A stretch of DNA of 64,000 nt from Ficedula albicollis. Lineage: Eukaryota; Chordata; Aves; Passeriformes; Muscicapidae. The stretch is from assembly GCF_000247815.1 (NCBI RefSeq), contig NC_021674.1:34320612-34384611 (forward strand), given 5' to 3'. Of the stretch, positions 1-11,640 are shown piece by piece. Each line of letters opens with the position of its first letter. Within the stretch, counting starts at the first letter, position 1. The notes beneath the pieces are model-generated. The model was not told the origin of the DNA and did no database searches. It worked only from the letters and a program-made list of their open reading frames with translations. The position numbers and the translations under genes were made by a program.

Positions 1-672
1 TGTTTTGACTACTAGAGAGATGCCTCTGCCCAAACTGAGGTGCAAGTCAGACCATATGCCAAAGCCAATAGTACGGATTTTGTTCAACAGGAAATGTGAG
101 ATAGAGACAGAAAGAAATAAAAAAGGAGTGAGGGGAGAGAGAGTGTCAGAGAGACAAATAAATTAGGAAGATAGTCACTGCCCCTGTGGATCCTGCAGCA
201 TCCCATTGGTCCTTCTTCACTCTGGTCTTCTTGGTGGTGGAGTCCTATGAAACATAGACTTCCATGGGTTAATATACGTTCAGGTACCCATGGGGATGCC
301 AAGCACCTCCCTTGTAGCTGGGGAGTTTTGTCTTGTCTTCTGCTAAACTATGGATGTATTGCAACACTGGATCATGTGCAGTTTCCAGGCAGAGGGCCTC
401 AGGAATGAGGCAGTGGGCCATGGCTTGCCAGACCCAGTCAGGGCTGATTTTCAGGAGAGCTGCTGAGTTCACTTTCCTTGTGCATTGATTCTTTTCCCCC
501 CTGCCCTGTTTACTTAGACCTGAGTGTTGAACAATACTACTACCTTTATTTTTTCTCAAGTTCCTGTCAGGTGGCTTAACTCAAAGTCCAAATTCCTGGA
601 ATCCAGGAGGCATATTTTGGGGATGGTGTTTCAGTTGTTGTAGATGAGCAGTTCTTTATAGAGTTTGCTATA
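1..672 (-). mobile_element. ERVL-like LTR, diverged copy (copy 1 of 2)
   Basis: This is a long terminal repeat that shares three blocks with the element at 10,656-11,409: about 16-110, 180-240 and 535-672 here match the ends and part of the middle of the other copy. Read on the minus strand it ends in ACA at window base 1, so the terminus sits at, or very near, the window edge. The family resemblance (purine-rich stretch, followed in minus orientation by a block corresponding to the GGTCTCATTTGCACC region of copy 2) fits avian ERVL LTRs, from memory of the family. The middle (about 250-520) is poorly alignable to copy 2, so this is an older or different subfamily member. No coding capacity. 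Confidence 0.6.
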
Positions 673-3543
673 GTGGGTCCTTCACTCATCTTAGCAATAT
701 TTGAACCATTATCCATTAATATCTCTCACACTTTCCCACTAAATTTAAATGCAATCTTTTATGCAATTACAACCATTTATAATTCATCTTTTACGCAATT
801 ATGACCATTTATAATTCATAAAGTAAAAGTTGTAATTAACCAGTTAAACTGCAAAATAATTACTTAATACAAGAAATAAAAAAAGAGACAAGTGTAGAAA
901 GAAACAAGTAATTAACTAACTGTGAATGCATTTAAGAGGGAAATTAATTAAAAGCTTTTTTTGTTCTGGGAAAAAAGTCATTCTGGACCAGCTTCCCAAT
1001 AGTACCGCAGTGGCAGCCAGCATACAATTATTTTAAGAGCTTTCCAAGATTATTACTCAAATAACTTGGCTGCACAAAATAGCAGAGGAATGATCTTTTA
1101 TCTGTTAGAGTTCCTTGTCAAACCTATAATCTGTGTATTTTGTTTCTTTACAAGTTCTGCACACCAACACATGACTAAAAGAATAATACAGAATTACATG
1201 TGCTAAATAGTACATTTAGACTAGGCTCTACCAACGAGGTTTCTTTGCAAAATTTGTTAGTGTCATATTGCTTTCAGTAGATTAAATGTCTTTCTTTCTT
1301 GTTGAACAATACCTATTTAGTTAGATCTATTTGGCATTTATTGCTTTGTATTTTCCATTTTCTAACTACAGCTGAAGAGAATAAATCCTTTCCCTTTGTT
1401 CTCTCATGCACAAAGCTTTCAAAAATAGAAAGAAAAGAGTACCATCAGAAAATGAAATAGAGTTCACCTTCAAAGTATTGCATGTGACTGAAAAGAAAAT
1501 AATTCTATTTCATGGAGTGATGTATTTTCAGTGCTTTTCCATCTGCAGATTTACTGTCATGTCAGAAAAGTAACTTGAAGTCTACAGCAAGGAAAGGGAA
1601 GATATCTGCACTTCCTTCTGGAACATATTATTACCAGATACCTTGAGTCCCTAGATTATTGGTTAATTGGATGCAGAATTGAAGGTTTTATTTGACCTTT
1701 GACCTTTTGAGTTTCAAAAAGCCTGAATCAGCAAAGCAAACCTCTTCAAATACATAAATGCAAATAATATCAGTTTAGAAGAGCCCACTGTCCTTGAAAC
1801 CCAACTAGCTCAACAGAGCCGGAGTATCACTAAAATGCAGGTACATGGGTTTGAATCACTGAGTACAATATATATTGCACCACACTGGAAACATTTGGAA
1901 TAGGCAAAAAAGAAACGAGAAATACTCTTTCATTTTTATTCTCAAGGAGTTCAGTGAGATAACTAAGTTTATCAGAGGAACTAATAAGACAATATTATCC
2001 ATTCTGCTTGATACCTTTCAAACTGCAATTAGATGACTGGCAGTCATTCTGATACCAGACATTAAACCACACATGCCCCAAATCTTATCTGAACTTATAC
2101 TAAAATTAGTACATTTGGCGAGATCTGAGGAATTCAGGTGTGAAAACGTGCATTTTGGAAATTACCAATGTAATTTTGGAAGGCCTGTTCAATCTGCAAA
2201 TCTATCTAAAAGTGTGATTTGTGCTGAATGAAACATTCTCAGTTTAATGTAAAACCCAGAGAAGTTCCTGGAAACTGAATGCATACAATGATTGCATTTC
2301 CTACTCATAGTGCCTCCCATCCTAAAATAATTTTTAGGTAGCTTGAAAAGAGGTTTCTGGGGTATGCTGACTCTTCCTATGTGCTGAGGTTGGTGAAAGA
2401 GAGACCTGATTACCTTTGTAGATATGACAAGCATGTGAAATTTTCATAACCAACTCTGTTTTACTCATTGCTAGTTCTCTTTTATTCCTTTGATTGCAGC
2501 TACAAATCCAGCAATCCATCATTCCACAGTATTCACCCTCCTCTGGCAGAAAATCTTCCTAAGAGCAGGGCTGGTGACACAGCAAAGGTGCTGGTGGTTT
2601 GAGAGTGGATCTAAACTGCACAGTGCTGTGCAGTCCAGAGGGACCCTAGAGCTCTGGTCACAAGGACCTGGTCTAACACAGTATTTTGGATCTGATGATT
2701 CTCAGCCTGGGGAGAGAGCTTCCCTAGAATCTAGTGGTGATAACTAGATAGGGAAAATTCACAGAGACTGCAGAAGGGATTACATTTTGTCCAAAGACTA
2801 CCTTGAGGACTCAAGTAAGGCTTAAATGATATAAAGATGTTGAATAAGATATCTGTGTTGGTCTATAGGAGTTAAGTGAAATTTTGAAAGTAACGTGAAA
2901 GTCTTTAAAATACTGAAATAATTTTAAAAATGATTCTGAATTTATAGAACCCTTACTTCTTCACACCTTGAAGGTAATGAGATATTTTCCTTAAAAAAAA
3001 ACAAAACAAAACCAACTTATTTTCTAAATTATCAGTAAATGTGAGTTTCCTTCACTGAGCCACAAAATGCAACTGCAACTTTGTAATTATATATCAGCAT
3101 GCTATACTATTCAGTGGTTGATCTAATATGATACATGAATTCAGAAAAACAGTGTTAGGAACAAATAACTTGCAAGTAATATTCTAAGACACCCTCTAAT
3201 AATATTAGCAGAAACAGGAAAGAAAGTGTTAATATAACAAATACTTTAAAATTTTATTTACACACAGAAATATATACACATGCATGCCATAGCTGATATC
3301 TGTTTAAAGATGGTGTCTGTTATTATATGTGTTTCCTGAAAATTTTGTAGTAATATAGCTCAGTCAGATATTATTCTTGGCACACTTATTCTTAATACTG
3401 TAAATTCAACATGTAGAAAATATTTGCATTTTTACCAGTCTTTAAAATTAGAGCTTGCTGTGAGTTGTTGCAGTCCGTGATCTGGGGAACATAATAATAT
3501 AGAGAAGGACTCTGCTAGGTCAGCAAGTGCTGAGTTATGGCAC
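673..3543. other. AT-rich non-coding stretch, no gene seen
   Basis: Unique-looking AT-rich sequence with stops in all frames. The only open frames are under 90 codons, without convincing splice sites or recognisable domains. It contains the small duplication at 755-818. Because the flanking LTR is read on the minus strand, the first bases could be the 3' end of ERV internal sequence, but I see no pol-like frame. Confidence 0.6.
755..818. repeat. Tandem duplication, period 32, two copies
   Basis: Two adjacent copies of a 32-bp AT-rich unit, about 755-786 and 787-818, both ending in ACCATTTATAATTCAT or near it. They differ by a few substitutions. Confidence 0.85.
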
Positions 3544-3667
3544 TTGTTCTATAAATTTTTCTAATCCCCAGGCTTCCTACAGAGTGCTTGTTGCTGGAAC
3601 AATTTTTGTTCTATAAATTTTTCTAATCCCCAGGCTTGCTACAGAGTGCCTGTTGCTGGAACAATTG
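3544..3667. repeat. Tandem duplication, period 62, two copies
   Basis: Copy 1 is 3544-3605 and copy 2 is 3606-3667. Each begins TTGTTCTATAAATTTTTC and ends near TTGCTGGAACAATT. They differ at about three positions, so this is a real duplication with some age rather than a duplicated read. Confidence 0.95.
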
Positions 3668-4654
3668 GAGCTATTTAGTATTGTTCAGCTGCTCCTCCCA
3701 GTGTTCACAGACACGGAGGTGTGTCCACATAAGGCACAACCAGTGCTGCACCTGCAAAACTGGAGTGAGACTGAGATGCAGATTTTCCTGTATGCCTCGG
3801 TGCCTTAAGCAGGACAATTCTCATTAATAGCATGCATATGTGTGTTAACAAGGTGTGAGAGATATGTGCAGCTTGACTGCACTTATTTTCTACTAATGGA
3901 GAGTTCCCTTTGCTGGATCTTTTGCTTACCTTTGGCTTGTGTGTGGCACAGAAAGGAGGTGAAGAGCAGGGGTCAGGGAGTGTCTGTGGGGTGCTGTGCT
4001 CTCAAGGGGACATCCTTGTACTGAGTGCATGTCCTGCTCCTCTCTGTAATACAGCATGCTGGTTTCCTACTGCTCTCAGGTGCTTAAGCCAGGAGCAGCT
4101 TCTTGATATGTTAAAGGTTGCACAGATGCCTGTTTTGGCCTGTGGGATCAAGAAGGTTGAGTGAAGACCAGGTAATGTGCTGTGCACATGTGGTATGTAG
4201 CTCTTGCTGTGAGCCAGCCTTTTAGATTTCTCAGGTACTTAAGGTATTTGACTTAGCAAGTCTAGCCTGGAATTCCTTGGACAGTTTAGGCGGTGTTCTG
4301 CTGTGCAGCTGTGGGGTATTTGACTTAGCAAGTCTAGCCTGGAATTTCTTGGACAGTTTAGGCGACGTTCTGCTGTGCAGCTGTGATCATAGGTTGTCAT
4401 AAAAATGAACAGACAAATTGGGAGAGAAATATAAGAATATGCAGGAGAAAAACTGAATATGGAGTATTCTTCCACCAGTGGAAGAATCACTAGCCGAGAT
4501 GGTGATTGATACATGGGATTCATATTAATATAATTATAGTATAATTCTGGAAAAAAAAAAGAGCAGCAATCTTTACTTGGAAACAATATACTGGCTTGCA
4601 TGCTGAACTCTTAATGGAAATATTGATTTTTGGAAACCTCTTTTTAAAATAAAT
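3668..4654. other. Non-coding stretch, no gene seen
   Basis: Slightly GC-richer sequence around 3,840-4,190 with overlapping open frames of 60-84 codons on both strands, none with recognisable domains. It contains the 72-bp duplication at 4,243-4,386 and an A-rich stretch near 4,550-4,560. Confidence 0.5.
4243..4386. repeat. Tandem duplication, period 72, two copies
   Basis: Copies at 4243-4314 and 4315-4386, each starting GGTATTTGACTTAGCAAG and ending CTGTGCAGCTGTG. Three or so substitutions separate them. Confidence 0.95.
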
Positions 4655-5060
4655 AATTGCTAAATCATGCTTGACAGACCTGATTGCATCCAATGACAAA
4701 AAACAACCCAGATGGATGAGGGGAGAGCAGTAGATATTGTCTGCCTTGATGTCACCAAGTCTTTTGATACTGTCTCTCATAATATCCTCATAGGCAAACT
4801 CAGGAAGTGTGGACTGGATGAGTGACAGTGAGGTGGATTGAGACGTGGTTGAACAGCAGATCCCAAAGGTTCTAGGTGGTGGCACAGGGTCTAGTTGTAA
4901 GCGTGTCACCAGTAACGTCCCCGAAGGGTCAATGCTGGGCCCAGTATTGTTCACCAATGACCTGGATGGAGGGGCAGATGCCTCCAGCAAGTTCACTGGT
5001 GACACAAAGCTGGGAGGAGTGGCTAATGCCCCAGAGTGCTGTGGAATCCTTTGAAAGGAA
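4655..5060 (+). mobile_element. CR1 LINE fragment, reverse-transcriptase region (dead)
   Basis: This is a remnant of the CR1 non-LTR retrotransposon ORF2. In life ORF2 encodes the endonuclease/reverse transcriptase that copies CR1 RNA at a nicked target site. The order of landmarks is that of the CR1 polymerase: an entry segment near 4,660-4,690, then a block (about 4,735-4,790) reading like the conserved Val-Asp-Val-x-Lys-Ala-Phe-Asp-Thr-Val-Ser-His motif, then the PxGSxLGPVLF motif at about 4,917-4,955 (visible as PEGSMLGPVLF), and last the block corresponding to the Phe-Ala-Asp-Asp catalytic motif at about 4,990-5,010. The catalytic aspartates are altered (Phe-Thr-Gly-Asp in that position) and there are frameshifts, so it cannot encode enzyme. 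The 5' part of the element is missing, as is usual for CR1. Confidence 0.9.
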
Positions 5061-5565
5061 AACTCAGATTTTAAAAATAAAATAAGTTTAGGGTGTGGTT
5101 TATTACCTTCAGGTTTCTTAGCCTTTAGGGTGCACTTGAGTCATGTTTTCAAGTTTCTCTTTGCTACTTTGAGGTCTAGGAAACTTACTTAAAACCATAA
5201 GCCAAGATTCTCACCTAATCATTGGGCTGTGGAAGCTGAAAAATACAAACTTATGAGAGGTGCAGCACTGACTGATGGGGCCATGCATATGGCAAATACT
5301 TGGGAAACAGTATTCTCTTGGAGAGGAAAGGGAAGCAGCCTGGGAAGGGGGTGCAGCAAAAAGGCCTGGGAATTTAGTGGGGATAAATGTTGAGAGGAGG
5401 GCAGGAGAAGATGGGCTCTTGAGAAAAGTGAAGTTGAACATACCAAATTCAAATTCCTACGATGAACTCCATCAGTTAACCCCTGTGATTTCTGTTTACC
5501 AGGTGATTTTGCTTTCCCACAGAGATTATTTGGTTAATTTGCAGAAACAGTATGTCATCATAAGA
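5061..5565 (+). mobile_element. Interval between CR1 parts, possibly degraded CR1
   Basis: The two recognisable CR1 segments on either side are in the same orientation and in consensus order, and the gap is close to the size expected for the intervening ORF2 sequence. Within it, about 5,300-5,380 shows weak resemblance to the CR1 stretch that encodes the Leu-Gly-Glu-Glu ... Asp-Leu-Gly-Val region. The rest I cannot align by eye. It could be very diverged CR1 or unrelated sequence that replaced part of it. A 104-codon open frame at 5,275-5,589 crosses the boundary and is not credible as a gene. Confidence 0.35.
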
Positions 5566-6166
5566 ATGTCACCAGCTCAAGGGAGGTGACCCTGCCCTGG
5601 TGAGGCACATCTGGAGTGCTGAGTCCAGATGTGTTTGACTCCTCAGGACAAGAGAGACATGGAGCTGCTGCAGTGGCTCCAGGGGAGGGTAACACAGATG
5701 ATTGAGGCCCTGGAGCATCTCTCTCAAAAAGGAAAGGCTGGGGGAGCTGGGGCTGCTCAGCCTCGAGAAGAGGCACTGAGAGGGGAGCTCATCAATGTCT
5801 GTGAGTATCTGCAGGGAGGTGCCAGGAGGATGGAGCCAGGCTCTGCTCTGTGGTGCCCAGCAACAGGACAGGACGCAATGGCAGAAACTGATGCACAGGA
5901 AGCTCCACCTGAACATGAGGAAGATCTTCTTTACTGTGTGGGTCACTGAGCATAACATGAGGAAAATCTTCTTTACTGTGTGGGTCACTGAGCACTGGAA
6001 CAGATAGTCCAGAGAGGTTGTGGAGTCTCCCTTACTGAAGATATTCAAGAACCATCTGGACATAATCCTGTGCAATGTGCTCTGGAATTGCCTTGCTTGG
6101 AGCAAGGAGGTTGGACCAGATGACCTCATGTGGCCCTGACCAACCTTATCCAATGTGTGATTCTGG
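5566..6166 (+). mobile_element. CR1 LINE 3' end with terminus
   Basis: Starting near CAGCTCAAGGGAGGTGA the sequence follows the last part of CR1 ORF2 and the short 3' UTR: the GACATGGAGCTGCTG block (about 5,658), the GCTCAGCCTCGAGAAGAG block (about 5,755), the TTCTTTACTGTG block (about 5,928), the AGAGAGGTTGTGGA block (about 6,011) and the GTTGGACCAGATGACCTCATG block near the end, finishing with a decayed ATTCTATG-type terminus (GTGATTCTGGGATT) near 6,152-6,166. It carries a private 42-bp internal duplication. Probably the same insertion as the RT fragment upstream. Confidence 0.92.
5912..5995. repeat. Tandem duplication within CR1, period 42
   Basis: Two copies, 5912-5953 and 5954-5995, each beginning AACATGAGGAA and containing ATCTTCTTTACTGTGTGGGT. 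The CR1 consensus has this segment once, so the duplication arose after insertion or in the source copy. Two mismatches are visible. Confidence 0.95.
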
Positions 6167-8728
6167 GATTAAAACAGAGGCATGAATAATGAGACTGAAG
6201 GGTTCGATAATATAAATGGTATATAGGAAAGAGTCTAGACAAACAGATATCTTCAGGCTAGAGAGTGGAAATTTAAGAGATGTCTATGAATTCATAGAGT
6301 CGTTGCCTATTATTTTCATTCATTGTTGAGAATAGAGGAGAAATGATATCATTTAAACTAGACCATGGGAAATTTAATTAGATGCCAAGAAAAACTTTAA
6401 TAGGACAGCAGATTAAGTCTCCCTTGCATTTCAGTCCTTGCAAATGTGTCAGGCTAGAGATAACACCCAGCTGTCTGTAAAGTTCTTGTCCTTGTTGATA
6501 AGTCTCTGGCTATGGATGCTTTGGTGTAATCACTAGGCAGAGACTCCCCTATACTTTCTTGTCATGCTGCTTTGCCTGGTGGTTGACAGCCTTTCCTCCT
6601 ACCCAAATATCTTCATCTACTTTTATTCCCCATCCAGAAGAGCACTGACAGGATAATACTGACTCCCCAAATGCAGGGGCTGCAGTTTTGAGTGCCTCTT
6701 ACATGGGCTACGTAAGGAGTAAAGGTAACAGGCTGCATAAGTAAATGCTAAAAAATAATTTCTTTCCTGAACATTTCAGGAAAGACACAAGCTATAAATC
6801 TGACTTGATATCATTATGGATAATGATATTTCAGTTGATGACACACATATATTTAGGTGGTGTAAATCAACATTGTTTCATCTGGCTGAGACTGATCACT
6901 GATCTTTTCTCCCTACAGATACTGCCTTTTTTGTACTTTCAACAAAAATTGTCAGTGAGTAACAATCTACTGATAAGCCTGTGAATGGAAATCATGCTGA
7001 ATAAGAATGAGAGATGGAGAAATAAGATATCTGTCCTTTGCTGATTCAAGTTTATTTTTTGCTGTCATATATTCTCCAGAGCTCTCCCTTCACATTTTTT
7101 TTTTTAAATTAACGGAAGCAAATAGGTCTCTTCTCCTTGGAAGCCTTTAGAGACCAAGAGACCTTCACTGTTAGAGGGTTAGTGTTGGAGCAAAAATGTG
7201 TTACTAATGCTGTGATGCTGTAAAAGGGTCACTCACTTGTCTATGTGCAGGGCTGGTCTTTCAGCTTTTGCTCTGTTTTGTTTTCTTTTCAATAATTGAT
7301 AAAGACTTCTCACACCTTCAGCCCCTGTAGCTAGCAATTACTCATTCTGTTTTGCTGCCTTTATCTTTTTTTTCTTTTGCAAGCTTTAACTCATCTTATA
7401 TAGTCTTCATTGGTTCCTTCCCTTTATCTCTATTTCCCCTAGATCTTTCAGCTGTTCTTAAAAAGTCATGTAGTTCACTACTAATTGATTGCATTTTTCT
7501 GTCAGTGAGACTATAGTGTCAATTAGTGCTGCAATCACACCCAGATATTCTGTGTCTCTTCTTGTCATAGCCACATCAGTTTTTTAATGTAATTATTTTC
7601 ATCAAATTTGTAATTTGAAATCCAGTAGCTGTGTGAGGCTCTCTGGGACCATTCCATGAAGCTAAAGATTCAATTGATTGCATTAGCCATGTTAATACCT
7701 TGGGCTGGGTGTAAGCCCTACCATACTCAGCACTCTGTGTAGAGTGTTAAGCCCCTTCTGAGAACTGTAAGAGCTTGTGTTCATTTTTTTTAAAAGTCAA
7801 AGCACTTTTTCATCCTTCTTGGTCTAGATGAAAACCTAAAAGATGTAGTGCCTGTGGAGTCCAATCCCAGAAGGCAGAAAACAACTGTAAACATAATTTT
7901 TAAATGTCACATTCTGAAGGGCTTTTTGGGGGCTTTTTGGCCTGCCTAACAGTTCTTGGATGTTGGTATTTGTCTTTGATCAGCAATCTTGATGCATCTC
8001 ATCCTCAGTTTGGGACACAAAAAGTTCTGTTAGTGCAAGAGTTTAGGAGATAGGGAAAGACTGAACACTGATAATTTTTGTTAATCTGATGATACACAGC
8101 ATTAAGTGAAATTTTAAACCCTTGCATAACCATTTTAGGCTTTAAACAGATCTTCCTCTGAACCTATGCTTCCCTACTTCTGAACACCCCTGGTGAAGAG
8201 CATATTGACAAGGAAACTAAAGAATTAAGTGTCCTATAAAATCTTTCCATCTTATGATCTAAATGACTGATGGTACCTTTAAATTTGTGTCAGAGCATAC
8301 TACAGTAATGCAATCTTATTCTCTGTCTGTCTCCGATTTTAGACACTCACATGATCAATAGAGTTCACTGAGTGGGAAATTTTCATTCCTATCATGAGTA
8401 CTAAGAATAAGGGAAGGAAAATTCAGGACTTCATTGCACTGTTAAATAAGAGAAAACATCTTGCAGTATTAGAATATCCCCAGAGTCTGATTGAATATAA
8501 GAACTAAAATTTTGCTTAGGGCTGTTTGACCTCGGGAAGAAAAACTTTTTCTACCTCACTCTAGAAAGATCATTTTTCCCTTCATCACTCCTCATTCAGG
8601 CTAAAAACCCAAACAACTGCTTGCACCCATTAAAAAGAAAATGTGGGAAAAATATAATCAGTTTTAAATTCAGGTAATTGACAGTGATCTATTATTCTGT
8701 CTTATTATGAAGAAATCTCATAGAGAAA
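6167..8728. other. AT-rich non-coding stretch, no gene seen
   Basis: No frame longer than about 80 codons (6,745-6,984, hydrophobic, probably chance). No recognised repeat. Confidence 0.55.
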
Positions 8729-8776
8729 AAAAAAGTGAAACTTTTTTTAAGTAAACCTTTTAAGTTTCACTTTTTT
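8729..8776. repeat. Inverted repeat, 15-bp perfect arms
   Basis: The left arm AAAAAAGTGAAACTT (8729-8743) is the exact reverse complement of the right arm AAGTTTCACTTTTTT (8762-8776), separated by 18 bases. It could be the core of an old palindromic transposon, or chance in A/T-rich sequence. There is no sign of function beyond the pairing. Confidence 0.8.
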
Positions 8777-10655
8777 ATTATAGGAGAATGAATCTGGATA
8801 TTAAAGGGATAACATTTTGTTGCATTTAGGAGCTGGCAATAGATTTCTCTCTGATTTCATCCTAATGGTAAGAATTTCTGGATGGGTTAATTAGCTAACC
8901 CCTATAGGGTCTACTTTTTTTCCATGCCAGTATACGAGATTACCTCTAGAAGAAATCTTTCAAATGAGTGCCTTTCAGCTTAACTAACAGACATTAAATG
9001 AGCCTGTTCACAAAAAGGAAGTCTCAGGGAACAGTTTGAAATGCATTACTTTTGAAAGTATGCAAGTGCCTAGGACAGTTTTGCAGCTTAGTGAGTCTTC
9101 AAGGTCATGCGAGAGAGCTTAAGGCTTGAAAAAGTTGGAGGGAACAGCTGCAGTTTTTGAAAACAGTAAAGGCAAACTTGAGACGTAGTTGTATCAGAGC
9201 TTGGCTGTTTTCCTATCACAGGCAGTAGATGCCACTAATCTCTTCCTTTTGTTTAAACAGATGCTGTTTGCTTGGCAAGTAGCTGAATTTTAAATGCAGA
9301 AAATTATTATACAAGGGGGAAAATTTTGACTGGAGGTTAGAAACAGAAGGGCAAGTTCAGGAGAAAATCTTATTTTCTCTGACATCTTCCAAGCTGTGCG
9401 AGGAAAGTTCCCCCTCCTCTGACTGGAAATTATAAATTTTGATATTTTTCAATATAAAGAAGGGGTTTTTCTGTTTGGTATTTTTTGTGTTTGTGGTGGG
9501 TTTTTTTGTTTTCTTGTTTTGTTTTTGGTCCCTGTCCCCGTCCCCCCTGCCCCCAAGTAAAATACTGGTATTCAAGTAGTAAATGGTTGAATCCTTTGGA
9601 TAGATTTCGTTCACATGATTGCATTTGATATTAGTGAAAGACTAGAAGGAATAATTCAGAGGATCACAAATTCTCCCTCTGTCTCCCTTCGCTGTATCAT
9701 TATACAGCTCTTTTTTATCAGCACAGCTCATTTTTACTCTAGCTAAGTCAGGTTAATCAGCGTTCATGACATAGGGGCACAGGGTTTTTGGCCCATTAAT
9801 TGCCTATAGCAAAGCTCAGCCATTTTTTCTCATTTTTTGCGGCTGGATTGAAAATCTTATGGAGGGTGGCTATCCTTGGGATGGATCTCAGATGGTGTCC
9901 ACATCTTTCTTCTAAGCCATCCAAAACATGTGAGCAGAACAGCATGGAGTCCTGATGCAATGCAAAGGTTCTGGACATTTCTGTTAGGACTTAGGCAAGA
10001 AAATGATGCTTTGGATTGCACATGGAGTGATTAATCAGCTCCCAGTAACTATTAGATAACGTGTCAATAGCTGCTGGTTCTGAAATCAGCAGTGACCTGA
10101 TTTAAAAGCTAAGGTTCCACCTAAGCATATGTGTTTTTTTCTCAGAGCACACAAAACACATGTTGCTGAATCTGATTTGGAGATTTGGTCTAATCAGATC
10201 TGCTCAGCTCAAGAAGGGGTTATCTTTCAGGGCTGAGGAATAAAGGTTGTTGCTGGAGCAAGTTTTGCCTCTGGCCCCTCAACTTTTCTGATCCAAACAC
10301 AACAGATGGTGCCTCCTGCAATACAATATCTCTTTAACATCGTGCTGAGGTTTTGGTTCGGCAGGGGCTCTCAGCGCAGATTTCTGCAGTGCTCTGTTGA
10401 TTTTTTTTCCTTTTATTGGGAAAAAAATAAATTTTCTCTTCCATTTCTGTCAAGACATAGCATATTTAGCCAGTTATGGGTGCCAAGATCCCTAACAGAA
10501 GTGATTCTGTAATGCTTTCAATTTTAAAGTTGATTTCTTCACAGTACTTTGTTACCAGGAAGCAAAGAAAAAACTCCAGTTCTCTCACCTTTATTCTATA
10601 TTCTGCTCTGTCTCAAGATACATTCTCTTCACCCCCTGCGTTCCTCTGCTCCTCC
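8777..10655. other. Non-coding stretch, no gene seen
   Basis: Mixed-composition unique sequence. A T/G-rich tract lies at about 9,460-9,530, next to a C-rich patch (9,535-9,555). The overlapping minus-strand frames here are low-complexity Lys/Thr-rich artefacts of that tract. Confidence 0.55.
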
Positions 10656-11409
10656 TGTTAAGAACTGATTATTGAGAGATGTCTCTGCCTGAATTAAGGT
10701 GCAAATGAGACCATATGCTAAAGTCAATAGAACAGATTTTATCTAGCAATAAAATGTGAAGTAGAAAGAAATAGAAAAGAGAGGAGAGGGAAAGAGAGAA
10801 AAATGCGTAGAGAAGAATGTGTAAGGTAGTCACCACCTGTGGCTCCAGGAGTGTCCCATTGGGCCTTCTTTAGCCTTGGCTTCTTGGTGGTGGAAGTCCC
10901 CAGATTGTTCCAAAATTTTCGCTGTTTATATATTTTAGCAAGCAAAGGAATTAATGCTCATTAGCTACACAGTTCTCTTATGCTGTTGGTTAAATGATTC
11001 TCTCTCCTCTAAAGCTAATTAGTCTGCATGCTTGGTCTTTCCCTTGAGTTGTGAATTGGTGGTTGCAGTGTCCCCTTGCCAAAACTGCCTTTTTCTCAGC
11101 CCAAGCTGATTTCGGCACCATTGCTGGGTTGGCTTTCCTTGTTGCTGCCTCCTTTATATCAATGATACATTCTTCTCCTCCAGCGTTGTTAACCTCCCCC
11201 TAGAGCTGAGATAACATTCAGACAATAGTACCACCTCTATCTTATCTCAAATTCCTGTCGTGGTGGCATAATTTGCAGTCCAAGTTCCAGGTATATTCAG
11301 GGGTGGGGCTTCAGTGGTAGTTTCCAGGTGCCATCTGTCCCATAATTTGGGATGATCTTTGACTGTTGATATGTGTAAGAGCAGTTGCTTCTTTATGCAG
11401 TTTGCCACA
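10656..11409 (-). mobile_element. ERVL-like LTR, best-preserved copy (copy 2 of 2)
   Basis: On the minus strand this reads as a complete LTR. It starts TGTGGCAAACTGCATAAAG at 11,409 and ends CTTAACA at 10,656, giving TGT...ACA termini and 754 bp. In that orientation an A/T-rich TATATAAA promoter box lies near 10,926-10,933, and a GATAAA-type polyadenylation signal lies near 10,736-10,741. Between them come the pyrimidine-rich R region and the AGAAGCCAAGGCTAAAGAAG block. The tail with GGTCTCATTTGCACC and GGCAGAGACATCTCTCAA matches what I remember of avian, especially passerine, ERVL LTRs. No target-site duplication is obvious at the two edges, so it may be the 3' LTR of a truncated provirus rather than a solo LTR. 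Any adjoining internal sequence would lie to the right. Confidence 0.7.
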
Positions 11410-11640
11410 GTGGGCTTTTTGCCTGGATGCAGTACTCAGGACGTGATAGCCAGATCTGGCTTCTGCCAGGCTGGGAATTAGCTCCATTCTGTGCCTATCT
11501 CATGGCAAAGTCCTTCTGTGGCATTAACAGTGTTTGAGACAGGCCACTGTGATCTTTAAGTCTTTACACCTCCCACAGGTAGACAGCTGCTCACACAATT
11601 CAGGAACAGAGATGTTTGTGATGACGTTGGGGGAGCTTGG
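11410..11640 (-). mobile_element. Possible 3' internal ERV sequence next to LTR
   Basis: The last few bases before the LTR start, read on the minus strand, are CAAAAAGCCCAC, a plausible decayed polypurine tract. Copy 1 has GAAGGACCCAC at the equivalent place, so homology between the two copies seems to continue a little beyond the LTR boundary. Sequence further right is GC-richer than the surroundings and could be the 3' end of an ERV. No protein motif is visible and the right limit is arbitrary. Confidence 0.3.

Noticed and set aside
5569..6153. 194-codon minus-strand frame
   Set aside because: It is antisense to the CR1 3' end and has no independent support.
1..11409. The two minus-strand ERVL-like LTRs as the two ends of one provirus
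   Set aside because: The middles of the LTRs are too different, the spacing is larger than an ERVL, and no pol-like sequence lies between them. CR1 does. Independent insertions are more likely.
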